From positions 1 to 54,589 of the forward strand of contig JAGHVB010000066.1 in assembly GCA_018064525.1 (NCBI GenBank): DNA of 54,589 nucleotides. The letters are read 5' to 3'. A program made the position numbers and the translations under genes. The notes under the pieces were generated by a model. It was not told the origin of the DNA and made no database searches. It saw only the letters and a list, made by a program, of their open reading frames with translations. Each line of letters begins with the position of its first letter. Position 1 is the first letter of the stretch. Shown here in pieces: positions 17,865 to 27,045 of this stretch. The DNA comes from Candidatus Treponema merdequi (GTDB lineage Bacteria > Spirochaetota > Spirochaetia > Treponematales > Treponemataceae).

Positions 17865-18929
17865 ATGTGCAGCAATTTCAACAATACAGAAAATAAAGAC
17901 AGCATATTAAATATAGAAAACCTCAGCATTCAATTTGATTTTAAAAATCTCTTTTCAAAAACCAGATCTGTTCCTGCAGTTGAAAATTTAAATCTCTCAA
18001 TCAATAAAGGAGAATTTGTTGCTTTAGTTGGAGAATCAGGATGCGGAAAATCACTTACAGCACTCAGCATTATGAAACTTCTTCCCAAAGCTGCACATAT
18101 TTCAAATGGGAAAATTATTTTCTGTAATAAAAACATAACCACACTTTCAAAAAAAGATTTCCGCTCAATTTCTGGAAATGAAATTTCAATCATTTTTCAG
18201 GATCCGATGTCTTCACTTAATCCGCTTAAAAAAGCCGGTATTCAGATTGCAGAAGCAGCAATTGCACATGGAAAAGATAAAAAAACAGCTGAAAAAAAAG
18301 CAATGGAAATGCTAAAGCTCACAGGTTTTAAAGATCCGCAAAATATTTATAATTCATATCCGTCAGAACTTTCAGGCGGAATGAAACAGCGCATTTTAAT
18401 TGCAATGGCTCTCATAAATGAACCAAAGCTTTTAATTGCTGACGAACCTACAACCGCTCTTGACGTAACGATACAGGCAGAAATCATTGAACTTTTATTC
18501 AAATTAAATAAAAAACTTGGAACGGCAGTTTTATTGATCAGCCATGACCTGACTGTTGTTGCCAACATCTGTTCTAAAATTTATGTTATGTATTCCGGAG
18601 AAATAATTGAAAACTCATCAACAGAAGAGCTTCTCACAAATCCGCTTCACCCTTATACAAAAGCACTAATTCAGACTATTCCAGATCTGGAAAAACGACT
18701 TTCAAAATTGACAGTTCTTTCAGGAAATGTCCCATCTCTGGAAGAAAGATCGTCACTAAACTGCCGTTTTTATGACCGCTGTGAACTTCGAAAAACTGTA
18801 AACATAAGTGAAAAATGCAGACATCAAAAACTGCAGCTTGAAGAATATGATAAAGAACATTTTGTAAGATGCTGCAGCTATTGCATGAAAAGCAATGACA
18901 AAACATTATCTTCCGGAGGAAATTTTTAA
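17865..18929 (+). CDS. dppD: Peptide ABC transporter ATPase (DppD type)
   Basis: 354 residues. Walker A GESGCGKS, Q-loop IFQDPMSSLNP, signature LSGGMKQRI and Walker B LLIADEPTTALDV in the expected order. The C-terminal oligopeptide-transporter extension has the four-cysteine pattern (NCRFYDRC, then C in SEKCRH and VRCC) thought to hold an iron-sulfur cluster in this family. A strong AAGGAGG precedes the ATG. Its last base is the first base of the dppF start (TAATG). Confidence 0.94.
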   Translation: MCSNFNNTENKDSILNIENLSIQFDFKNLFSKTRSVPAVENLNLSINKGEFVALVGESGCGKSLTALSIMKLLPKAAHISNGKIIFCNKNITTLSKKDFRSISGNEISIIFQDPMSSLNPLKKAGIQIAEAAIAHGKDKKTAEKKAMEMLKLTGFKDPQNIYNSYPSELSGGMKQRILIAMALINEPKLLIADEPTTALDVTIQAEIIELLFKLNKKLGTAVLLISHDLTVVANICSKIYVMYSGEIIENSSTEELLTNPLHPYTKALIQTIPDLEKRLSKLTVLSGNVPSLEERSSLNCRFYDRCELRKTVNISEKCRHQKLQLEEYDKEHFVRCCSYCMKSNDKTLSSGGNF

Positions 18930-19717
18930 TGGAACTTCTTAAAACTGAAAATCTTTCTAAAAATTTTCTTCGCTCAAATAAAAAAATCGAAGCTGTAAAA
19001 AACATAAATTTTTCACTTGAAAAAGGTAAAACATACGGACTTGTCGGAGAATCCGGCTGCGGAAAATCTACTTTAGCCTCAATGCTTTGTCTTCTGACAA
19101 AACCAGATTCAGGAAAAATATTTTTTAAATCAAAAGACATTCATACACTTTCAAAAAAAGAAACTAAAGATTTTCATAAAAAAGTTCAGATTATATTTCA
19201 AAATCCTTATGATTCACTTAATCCGAAAATGAAAATAAAAAACATCATCGAAGAAGGATTAATAATTCATAAAATTACAAAATCAAAAGAAGAAAAAGAT
19301 TATCTCGTAAATGAAATGCGCACAATGTGTGCACTTGATAATTCTGTTTTAGAAAAATACCCTTCAGAACTGTCAGGCGGTCAAAGACAGAGAGTCAGCC
19401 TTGCCGCAAGCATGATTCTGCAGCCTGAGTTATTGATATTAGATGAAGCAGTATCAAGTCTTGATGTTCTTGTTCAGGCTCAGATTTTAAACATTTTAAA
19501 ACTTATGCAGAAATCATTCGGTACTACTTACCTTTTTATTTCACACAATCTTCATGTTATATCATATCTCTCTGATAAAATCGGAGTAATGTATAACGGA
19601 TCTATAATTGAAGAAGGAAAAGCTGAAGATATTCTGTCAAACCCTGAACAAGAATATACAAAAAAACTGTTTGAATCATCCTATACAATTAAGTCAAGCG
19701 CATCAACAATTTTCTGA
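18929..19717 (+). CDS. dppF: Peptide ABC transporter ATPase (DppF type)
   Basis: 262 residues with Walker A GESGCGKS, Q-loop IFQNPYDSLNP, signature LSGGQRQRV and Walker B LLILDEAVSSLD. It is shorter than most DppF proteins (about 320) because the C-terminal HPY extension is missing; it ends soon after the H-loop and the ADDILSNPEQEYTKKLF-like helix. Its last 37 bases overlap the 3' end of the convergent degenerate HD-GYP gene. Confidence 0.92.
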   Translation: MELLKTENLSKNFLRSNKKIEAVKNINFSLEKGKTYGLVGESGCGKSTLASMLCLLTKPDSGKIFFKSKDIHTLSKKETKDFHKKVQIIFQNPYDSLNPKMKIKNIIEEGLIIHKITKSKEEKDYLVNEMRTMCALDNSVLEKYPSELSGGQRQRVSLAASMILQPELLILDEAVSSLDVLVQAQILNILKLMQKSFGTTYLFISHNLHVISYLSDKIGVMYNGSIIEEGKAEDILSNPEQEYTKKLFESSYTIKSSASTIF

Positions 19718-20922
19718 TCATATTGTCTGCTTGCTGACCTCAATTCAGAAATAGCTTCATTTCTGTCGCTGATTTCTTTATATTCCCTTGAAGAAATCAA
19801 TGCAAGATAACTTTCTACAACGTGAATAACGCGAGCAATATATGGAATTTTCTGCCCTTTTATTCCATTCGGATATCCTGAACCATCAAGATTTTCATGA
19901 TGTTTTGAGACTGCATCTTTAAAAACATTCTGATATTTCTGGTCAACAAAAGAAAGCATTTTTAACGCAATAACCGTGTGAGTTTTAATAAGTTCAAACT
20001 GTTCTTCTGAAAGTGTCCTGGCTTTTAAAATTGAAGGATCAATTTTAAGAAAACCAATGTCATAAATTAAACAGGCTGCATAAAACACCATTGCTTCTGT
20101 ATCTGAATATCCAAGTTTTATGGAAATTTTATAAACAAGTTCTGCTACGCGATTTGAAAGATTTCTTCTTGTTGTTATGCTGTCAATCTGATCACCATAT
20201 TTTTTACAGACCAGAAGAAGGTTTGAAAAATCAGATTCTGGTTCTTCAGAATTGTCAGATTTTAAACGCAAAGGAACTGGTTTATTTGATGGAGTTGAAA
20301 AACTCATTGCCTGCATTGCAAGGATTGTATTCTGTAATTGGATCTGATTTTGTTTTGTTGTTTTAATTAAGAGAAAGATTATTACAATAATTGCAATTAA
20401 AAAAACAAAAAGAATTATCGAAAAAATAAAAGCAATTTTAAAATTATTATCAGAAACAGATTTGATTGCTTTTGAATTATTCTCATTAATTTCATTTATC
20501 ATTTTTGTAATCTGTTCTGTATATTCTTTATTTTCAAGTCTTGCTTTTTCATCAGATTCTTTAATGTGTTTATCCGCAATTATTACATAAGACTTTACTG
20601 CTTCAAAAACGGAAGGAGGTGCGACTTTTGTATCTTCCAGAAGTGTATAAATTGAATTCCACTGCTCTTTTTCTACCAGAAAATCAGCATACCTAATGAC
20701 TGCAGTTTTTACAGTTTTTTCATACATTGAAGGCATTTTTTCTGTTTCAAAATAATTAATTAAAAAAAGTGAATAAGTAAATGCTTTTTCATAATCCTGG
20801 GTTTGAAGATTTTTATTAAGATAATCAAAAGCACGGTCAACAGCAGGTTCTGAAAATATATTAAAAGTAAAAACAAAAAGAAGTAATGAAACAATTAAAT
20901 CAATTTTTATAATTTTTTTCAT
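19681..20922 (-). CDS. Degenerate HD-GYP membrane protein
   Basis: 413 residues. A signal or first TM (about 7-24) is followed by a periplasmic helical region with TPR-like spacing, TM2 at about 161-187, and an HD-GYP-like domain (about 235-400). Key residues are lost: the first histidine is replaced (NLSNRVA where active members read HSxRVA) and HD has become YD (287-288, in LIYDIGFLKI). Later residues survive (TH at 314-315; HHENLDGSGYP at 341-351). It probably binds rather than hydrolyses cyclic-di-GMP, or acts as a scaffold. Ribosome site GGAGAG. Converges with dppF with 37 nt overlap. Confidence 0.82.
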   Translation of the reverse strand: MKKIIKIDLIVSLLLFVFTFNIFSEPAVDRAFDYLNKNLQTQDYEKAFTYSLFLINYFETEKMPSMYEKTVKTAVIRYADFLVEKEQWNSIYTLLEDTKVAPPSVFEAVKSYVIIADKHIKESDEKARLENKEYTEQITKMINEINENNSKAIKSVSDNNFKIAFIFSIILFVFLIAIIVIIFLLIKTTKQNQIQLQNTILAMQAMSFSTPSNKPVPLRLKSDNSEEPESDFSNLLLVCKKYGDQIDSITTRRNLSNRVAELVYKISIKLGYSDTEAMVFYAACLIYDIGFLKIDPSILKARTLSEEQFELIKTHTVIALKMLSFVDQKYQNVFKDAVSKHHENLDGSGYPNGIKGQKIPYIARVIHVVESYLALISSREYKEISDRNEAISELRSASRQYDQKIVDALDLIV

Positions 20923-20970
20923 TTTATTCTCTCCGGATTTATACTGTTTAATTATAATACAAATTTACAA

Positions 20971-21876
20971 TTACACAATAGTTCCGGGAGTTTCGCGTTC
21001 TGCATTGCGTGCAGCGCACCATGTTCCTTTTACCAGGGATTTCTGGATATTTTTTGAATTTAAATATTCGTATATAAATCCTGCAGAAAAAGAATCACCG
21101 CACGCTGTTGTATTTACTGGTTTTAATTTTTCAACAGGACACTCTTTGCAGACTCCATTATCAGAAGCAACTGTAGATTCTGTTCCGCGTGTTATAACAA
21201 AGATGTTTTTATACTTTATGGATTTTTCTGAGACTGCTTTTATTAAATCAGATTCTTTCATAGAAGAGTCATAGCCAAAAGTTTCTAGAAATTCCTCTTC
21301 GTTGATTTTTACGATATCAGGTGTACAGATTTTCAGAGTTTCATTAAGGTCAGTTCCGTGATAGTCTGCAAGAAGAATTTTATTATTATCTTTTGTAATT
21401 TTTGCAAGTGTTGAAATCACATCATTTGAAAAATACGCAGGACGGCTTCCGGCAATTAAAACTGCATCTGACTTTTTTATATTTTTTTCCGCAATTGAAA
21501 TCAATTTTTTTTCACATTTTTTAATATCCTGGTCAAACAAAGGTTCTCCGACAACTATTTCAGTCGTAGAATTATTACAGCCATCTAAAAGAGTCCAGCA
21601 TTCCCTTGTAAAACCTGGAATTGTAACATATTCAACATCAAGAAAATCTTTTTGTGCAAGTTCCAGAAACAAATCTTTATTCTTTTCTCCAAGCGGACAG
21701 ATACACTTTACGCATCCCTTTTCAAGCTGACTTAAAACACGGGCAGAATTTACAGCTTTACCCGAAGCGTCCTGTCTGTAATGTGTTGAACGGTTTACAT
21801 TTTCAAGCTTCAAATTTTTAAAAGAAACAGTTCTCTGAATTGTACTTGAAAGACAAATACATAAAATTTTAGCCAT
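20971..21876 (-). CDS. PfkB-family sugar-phosphate kinase
   Basis: 301 residues. The family signature near the C-terminus is clear: VNTTACGDSFSAGF, holding the anion hole and catalytic aspartate. The N-terminal GKAVNSARVLSQL matches the substrate-binding block of the 1-phosphofructokinase / tagatose-6-phosphate kinase branch. The exact sugar is uncertain: no fructose PTS or aldolase gene lies beside it. It follows the DUF554 gene by 22 nt and precedes the degenerate HD-GYP gene by 48 nt, so the three may share one transcript. AAGGAAA precedes the ATG. Confidence 0.83.
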   Translation of the reverse strand: MAKILCICLSSTIQRTVSFKNLKLENVNRSTHYRQDASGKAVNSARVLSQLEKGCVKCICPLGEKNKDLFLELAQKDFLDVEYVTIPGFTRECWTLLDGCNNSTTEIVVGEPLFDQDIKKCEKKLISIAEKNIKKSDAVLIAGSRPAYFSNDVISTLAKITKDNNKILLADYHGTDLNETLKICTPDIVKINEEEFLETFGYDSSMKESDLIKAVSEKSIKYKNIFVITRGTESTVASDNGVCKECPVEKLKPVNTTACGDSFSAGFIYEYLNSKNIQKSLVKGTWCAARNAERETPGTIV

Positions 21877-21898
21877 AATTTTTTTCCTTATTAAAAAA

Positions 21899-22672
21899 TT
21901 AATGAAGTAAAAAATCTTTTAACTGCATGAAGTAAGGATCAAGAAGAACAAAGATAATAACAAAAATGATTCCCGGAAGATAATTTGCAGTTTTAATTTT
22001 TTTAAGTCCAAGAAGATTTATACCGATCATCATAATCATTGCACCGCCGACACCTGTAATTTCTGCGAGCATCTGTTCTGTAACAAACGGCTGTAAAAAA
22101 GTTGAAAGCAAAGTCAAAAGCCCCTGATAAACGAAAATCGCAACAAAAGAAAACATTGTTCCGATTCCCATTGAGGCTGCAAACGTAATTGCCATAAAGC
22201 CGTCAAGAATTGATTTTGTAAAAATAATCGTATAGTTTTTGCTGATTCCGGCTTCAAAAGATCCGAGAATTGCCATCGCACCGACACAGAAAAGACACGA
22301 TGCGTTCAAGAAAGCATAACCGAAGTTTGTAGAAGCTGCTGCGTTGGCATTTGAATTGTTGTCAGAGTTTGAACTGACATCTGCATTTGCTGCAGAATTT
22401 TTTGGAAGAAGTTTTCCAATTGTGTTTCCGATTCCTAAAATCTTTCCGTCAAGGTCGAGCGCGGTTCCGACAATTCCACCTATAAAAAGAGAAAGCGCGA
22501 GATAGATGACATTCTGAAATTTGAAAGCCATCTGAAGTCCAAGAACAACAGTAATTACACCGGCTGCTGTCTGAATGATTTCAGACATATTATCAGAGAT
22601 TTTTTTTGCAAAAAGAATTCCAATTAAAGAACCGACGATAACCGCAACGCAGTTTACAAATACAGCAAGCAT
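21899..22672 (-). CDS. DUF554-family membrane protein
   Basis: 257 residues, strongly hydrophobic, about seven membrane segments. It opens VFVNCVAVIVGSLIGILFAK and has the FDUF554-like blocks AAGVITVVLGLQMAF, GTALDLDGKILGIG and SILDGFMAITFAASMGIG. Function of the family is unknown; a transporter role is often assumed. GAGGAAG precedes the start. A low-complexity insert rich in N, S and A (about 93-115) is unusual. Confidence 0.82.
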   Translation of the reverse strand: MLAVFVNCVAVIVGSLIGILFAKKISDNMSEIIQTAAGVITVVLGLQMAFKFQNVIYLALSLFIGGIVGTALDLDGKILGIGNTIGKLLPKNSAANADVSSNSDNNSNANAAASTNFGYAFLNASCLFCVGAMAILGSFEAGISKNYTIIFTKSILDGFMAITFAASMGIGTMFSFVAIFVYQGLLTLLSTFLQPFVTEQMLAEITGVGGAMIMMIGINLLGLKKIKTANYLPGIIFVIIFVLLDPYFMQLKDFLLH

Positions 22673-22720
22673 AGCTCTTCCTCTTTTTTATATATCAAAG
22701 TTATAGAAACTTAAAAACTC

Positions 22721-22758
22721 AAAAAAAAAAAAAAGGATTGACTGTTTAGTCAATCCTT
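22721..22758 (-). terminator. Terminator of tRNA-Leu
   Basis: On the - strand AAGGATTGACT (22758-22748) pairs with AGTCAATCCTT (22743-22733), four-base loop, followed by a run of twelve or more T residues. A very strong intrinsic terminator that isolates the tRNA from the DUF554 gene. Confidence 0.93.
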
Positions 22759-22760
22759 GT

Positions 22761-22842
22761 TGCGGAGAACCTGACTTGAACAGGCACAGCTCTCGCCACT
22801 AGCACCTCAAGCTAGCGTGTCTACCAATTCCACCATCCCCGC
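22761..22842 (-). tRNA. tRNA-Leu (GAG)
   Basis: 82 nt class II tRNA on the - strand. Acceptor GCGGGGA/TCTCCGC with one G-T wobble, anticodon stem CTAGC/GCTAG around TTGAGGT (anticodon GAG), a long variable arm, T-arm with GTTCAAGTC. No encoded CCA. Promoter and terminator flank it closely, so it is a single-gene unit. Confidence 0.95.
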
Positions 22843-22854
22843 GGAATGATTAGT

Positions 22855-22883
22855 ATATTAATGAAATAAATAAAAAGTGTCAA
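22855..22883 (-). promoter_or_regulatory. Promoter of tRNA-Leu
   Basis: On the - strand TTGACA (22883-22878), 17 nt, TAATAT (22860-22855), 12 nt before the tRNA 5' end. The -35 is perfect. Confidence 0.85.
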
Positions 22884-22978
22884 TAGATTTAGAATTAAAT
22901 TCATAAAAAAAACGGTCTGATTGAAATACACGAAGGCTTTTATGGATTTTTTCAGTATTTTTTTTTATAATTAATATT

Positions 22979-24649
22979 ATGAATATTGCTTACTCTGACA
23001 GAAAAAAAGTTTACCTTGACACAGGTCTTTCAGAAACCGGTTTTTCAAGAAGCGTCTCTGGCCTTAATTTTTCAGAAAGTGGAATTTATACAAAATTCTA
23101 TCTTTTTGACAACAACATTCAGTTCAAAAGCTGGAGTTTTACAGGAACAACTGTCAAAGATGAGAAAGTCTTTTTTGAAGGTGAAAATGCCGGCGGTAAA
23201 AATGCCCTCGAAATTATTTTGAGTCATAATGAAGAAGAAAAAGCAAGGCTCACATACGCAATCATCTCTGCCCTTTCAAAAGCGATCGAAACCAAAACAG
23301 AACTTCCGTCTGTAGGACTCGGCGGAATTTTATACAGTGAAAAACCCGGAAAATCAGACCCGGATAAAGTTCAGGTGGAACTTTTATTTTTACCTGAAAG
23401 TATTTTTGAACTGTGCGCATCAAATCAGGATGAAAAAAATTACGCAAACCTTCAGGGATTCTGGAAAAACTTTCAGCTTTCTAAAAGCAATGCACTCATT
23501 TTTTTGCAGAGCGTTCTTTCCTACTACACGCTTTCAAAAGTTTTTCCTTTTATGAAAACAGAAAACTCTGCCCGTCAGGAAGACATCACTGATTCAAACT
23601 TCATAGAAATTGAAAATATGGTAAATGGAATTTCCCCGGCCCTCGCCTTGAACATAAACATGGGCTTTCACATTGATAACCAGTACGAAAGAGAAAAGCC
23701 TCTCATTGACTTAAAGCTTTTACAGAAAGAACTTGGTCTTTCTGACGATGGAATCTATACAAAAGTAATCCGCGAAACAAGAATGACAGATTCAGAATTT
23801 GAAAAACAGTCTCAGAAAAAAGCTAAAAAAAATGAAATGAAAATCTTTCAAAAAAGAGTTTTCAAACGATATGCAGCAGCGATTATCCTTGCACTTGCAG
23901 CTGTTGCTGTTATTACAAACATCTGTTATAAAACTCATCTCGAAAATCTTGAAAAACCTTCTGCTAAAAACCTTACTGCAAAAGAATCAGTTGAAACTTT
24001 TTATTCAGGCTTTCATACTCTCGATACAAATCTTATGGATCTTGTTGCAAAAAAAGGTTCTCCAAAACAGATCATCAATATGGTTTCAAACATTTATGTA
24101 ACTCAGAAAACAAGAGAAGCTTTTGAAGCAAAAAATGCTTCTCTCACTCCGGAACTCTGGCTCACCCGTCCGGAACTCATAAATTACTGGGTTTTCGGAA
24201 TTACAGATTTTAAAATCAACGGTGAAAAAGCTTACAACAGATTCAAACCGCAGATAAAAAAAGAAACTGATTACCTCAAAAAAACAGGCAGACTGAATAC
24301 TTTTGAAGAAGGAAAAACTGAAAGTTTTGATGTCGAATATAATTTCATTTACACAGGCGGTAAAGACACAACTCTTACAATCGACAGATGCCGGGCAAAA
24401 GTCACCTGTACCTACAAAAAAGACCAGTGGTATCTGACAGACATACAGATTACACACAACGAAGAACAGCTTGACCAGTCTTCATTTATTAATGAGTATT
24501 TTGAATATTACAAAACAAGAGCTGATGCAAAAACAGCAGTTTTTGATATGCGTCTTTTATCTGCAGAAGTTTATGACTGGCTGCCTGATGAGCGTGCAAT
24601 GACGGACGCTGCAATTGAAGCTGAATACCAGAAGAATAAGTATAGATAA
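22979..24649 (+). CDS. Single-TM protein of unknown function
   Basis: 556 residues; not recognised. The first 290 residues look cytoplasmic (SVGLGGILYSEKP, ELLFLPESIFELCAS, NLQGFWKNF). A basic stretch (KKAKKNEMKIFQKRVFKR) leads into one membrane helix at about 299-318, and the remainder (about 325-556) should lie outside. That external part starts AKESVETFYSGFHTLDTNLM, a pattern that recalls NTF2/DUF4878-like domains. TATAAT at 22966-22971 ends 7 nt before the ATG and there is no ribosome site, so the mRNA may be leaderless. It precedes two cell-envelope protein genes in the same direction. Confidence 0.75.
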   Translation: MNIAYSDRKKVYLDTGLSETGFSRSVSGLNFSESGIYTKFYLFDNNIQFKSWSFTGTTVKDEKVFFEGENAGGKNALEIILSHNEEEKARLTYAIISALSKAIETKTELPSVGLGGILYSEKPGKSDPDKVQVELLFLPESIFELCASNQDEKNYANLQGFWKNFQLSKSNALIFLQSVLSYYTLSKVFPFMKTENSARQEDITDSNFIEIENMVNGISPALALNINMGFHIDNQYEREKPLIDLKLLQKELGLSDDGIYTKVIRETRMTDSEFEKQSQKKAKKNEMKIFQKRVFKRYAAAIILALAAVAVITNICYKTHLENLEKPSAKNLTAKESVETFYSGFHTLDTNLMDLVAKKGSPKQIINMVSNIYVTQKTREAFEAKNASLTPELWLTRPELINYWVFGITDFKINGEKAYNRFKPQIKKETDYLKKTGRLNTFEEGKTESFDVEYNFIYTGGKDTTLTIDRCRAKVTCTYKKDQWYLTDIQITHNEEQLDQSSFINEYFEYYKTRADAKTAVFDMRLLSAEVYDWLPDERAMTDAAIEAEYQKNKYR

Positions 24650-24691
24650 TATTATAGAAAAACTCTCTTTATCTATGATAATATTAATAAT

Positions 24692-27028
24692 ATGAGTAAA
24701 AGAATCTTATTAATAACTTCATTTATCATTTCATGTTTTATTTTTACTGGTTGTAAAAAAGATTCCGGATCATCAAAATCTTCAAATTACCTTATCGGAA
24801 GTACTGTAACTTTGAGATCCAATTTTGCTGGACATGAAATTGAAGTTCTGTCAGTTGATTCAAATATACCGATCAGGTTTTCAAACGAAGTAAAAGTTGT
24901 CATTAAATCTGTTGATACCGACCATCTGGAATATACTGCAGAAGGAATTCTTAATGGCAAAAAGCAGCTTATAAAAGGATCTTTTAACGATAATTTACAC
25001 TTTGACTTTGATACAATGTTAAAGGCAGTCGATGATGCTGTTTTAACAAAAATCTACACAAAGATTGTTTTTCGTAATCCTGACACTCAGCTTTCTCATG
25101 AACAGATTATAACTTTATATAACACTTTCTTAAGTAAACTTCCGGAAAATTTTCTCAAGACTTACTCCGGCAATGATGAAAAAAGCAAATTTTATATAGA
25201 AATCATTCATTCACTTCTTGATCTTATAAACAATCCCTATCTGAGCCAAGATATCCATAAAACAACAATATTTCACCTTATTGCAGAAAGTGCCAATGAA
25301 GAATTTACAGCAGAAAGTATTTCATACCATTATTTTCATGAAGTTCAGGATGAAGAAGGTAGAATTCCATTAATCCGGGCTATCCTAAAAGAAAATTATG
25401 AAGCCTGCAAAGTATTCTACAAAGACAGATATTCTATTAAGGATATAAAAGATAAAAACGGAAAGTCATATACAGATTACGTAAGAGAAAGCAGCAACGA
25501 GAAAATCAAAAATCTTTTTCTTGTTTTTGATGAAGAAAAGCTTGTTCAGGAATATCTTCCTCAGGTTATGGAATTACAGTTTTCTGAAAACTTTAAAACA
25601 ATTGATTTTAAAACTTATGAAGTTCCATATACATTATTTTACAGAGCTGCTTCAAAAAATATTTATATTGATACAGACTCAAAAGAAAATTTTGTAACAG
25701 AACTTGCCCTCCAGGAACAGATGCTTTTGCTTGAAGATGGTTCAGAATCAGATTCTGATTCTGAAAGTGAAGATGATGAAAACAACATAAAGCCTGAACT
25801 TAAATTTCCTTCAGACATTGCCTTTGTTTTCAGCAGAACTGAAGAAGGAAGCATTGATAAATCTACAGAATTAAAACTCCGTGCTTCCCCATCAAACGAT
25901 GCAAAAGAAACAGGATGCCTTGACTATGGAACAAAAGTCAATGTACTCGAACGTTCTGAAAACCCTGACGTTATCGCAGATATTTCTGACTACTGGTATA
26001 AAGTTAAATCTGACAATAATGAAGGCTGGTGTTTTGGAGGATTTCTTTTTGCAGCAGTTCAGAATAAAAACTACAAAAAAAGCGAAGAAAACCGTTATGA
26101 CAATTGGATTACTCAGAATAAATTTGAAAAAAACTCTTTTGCTTTTGTCGGAGTCGATTCAGTTATTCTTGAAAATGACGGTAAAAAAACTGCAGTACAG
26201 CCTGGAAACAGGGTCGAAATATTAGCAGGTATTCCATATGAAAACTACATCAACAAAGATACAAAACTTGAATTTTATGCCTATGACCCGAACCTTGTAT
26301 GGTTTGCTCATAACGATACTTATATTCAATACCCGTATTATGTTGTCCGTGATGATTGCAATAATATCGGTGTAATGTCAGGAATTGATCTTGCACATGT
26401 CTGCAATGCTGATTCTTACATCGATGAAGATATTGCCTTTTATCTGTCATTTGCAGAAAACTATGCAGATATTTTTGAATACGATGAAAAAACAAAAAAA
26501 GGTCGACGATATAATTTTGCTAAATCTGAAGGTATTGCAGTACAACCTGCACTTTTTAACATTGGCTGGAGTCTTATTAAAGGCGAGCATGACTATCCGG
26601 TTCTTTCATTCCGAGACATTTTTAACTTTGAAGATTACATTGGAACTGACGAAGATACTAAGACAAAACTTAAAGTCGTCGTCTTTGCCGGCAACGGATA
26701 TGGAGAAATGAGAGAAGAAATAATAACCTATTATACAGTATTTACTGTAACAGATCATTTTGCAGTTATATCTCATAAATCTTATTGCTATGGTTTCAGT
26801 GTTGATAATACTAATTTCAGCAGTTCCCGACTTGAGCTTTACTTTAATAAAAATAAAAAATTGACTGCAGAAGAAATAGAATCGAGCAGCTGGCAGGATT
26901 ATAACGAAGCACAAGACTGTAACGAAACAAAACAACATTCTCATTACAATTATTACAAATGGGATAATACCACACTTACATTCGAGAAAACAGGTGAAAA
27001 AGACACCGATTATATTGACGAACGCTGA
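24692..27028 (+). CDS. Large lipoprotein with SH3-type domain
   Basis: 778 residues. Lipoprotein signal ending FTGC (Cys-21). Residues about 190-275 have ankyrin-like phrasing (GRIPLIRAILKENYEACKVF, then DKNGKSYTDYVRESS). An acidic serine linker (SESDSDSESEDDE, about 350-363) precedes a bacterial SH3-like domain (about 388-450: STELKLRASPSNDAKETG, YGTKVNVLE, WYKVKS, GWCFGGF). The rest has no motif I know. SH3b domains often bind peptidoglycan. It sits 43 nt after the single-TM gene and 17 nt before an ankyrin protein gene, so the three are probably one operon. Confidence 0.78.
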   Translation: MSKRILLITSFIISCFIFTGCKKDSGSSKSSNYLIGSTVTLRSNFAGHEIEVLSVDSNIPIRFSNEVKVVIKSVDTDHLEYTAEGILNGKKQLIKGSFNDNLHFDFDTMLKAVDDAVLTKIYTKIVFRNPDTQLSHEQIITLYNTFLSKLPENFLKTYSGNDEKSKFYIEIIHSLLDLINNPYLSQDIHKTTIFHLIAESANEEFTAESISYHYFHEVQDEEGRIPLIRAILKENYEACKVFYKDRYSIKDIKDKNGKSYTDYVRESSNEKIKNLFLVFDEEKLVQEYLPQVMELQFSENFKTIDFKTYEVPYTLFYRAASKNIYIDTDSKENFVTELALQEQMLLLEDGSESDSDSESEDDENNIKPELKFPSDIAFVFSRTEEGSIDKSTELKLRASPSNDAKETGCLDYGTKVNVLERSENPDVIADISDYWYKVKSDNNEGWCFGGFLFAAVQNKNYKKSEENRYDNWITQNKFEKNSFAFVGVDSVILENDGKKTAVQPGNRVEILAGIPYENYINKDTKLEFYAYDPNLVWFAHNDTYIQYPYYVVRDDCNNIGVMSGIDLAHVCNADSYIDEDIAFYLSFAENYADIFEYDEKTKKGRRYNFAKSEGIAVQPALFNIGWSLIKGEHDYPVLSFRDIFNFEDYIGTDEDTKTKLKVVVFAGNGYGEMREEIITYYTVFTVTDHFAVISHKSYCYGFSVDNTNFSSSRLELYFNKNKKLTAEEIESSSWQDYNEAQDCNETKQHSHYNYYKWDNTTLTFEKTGEKDTDYIDER

Positions 27029-27045
27029 CATTAAGAGAAAAAAAA

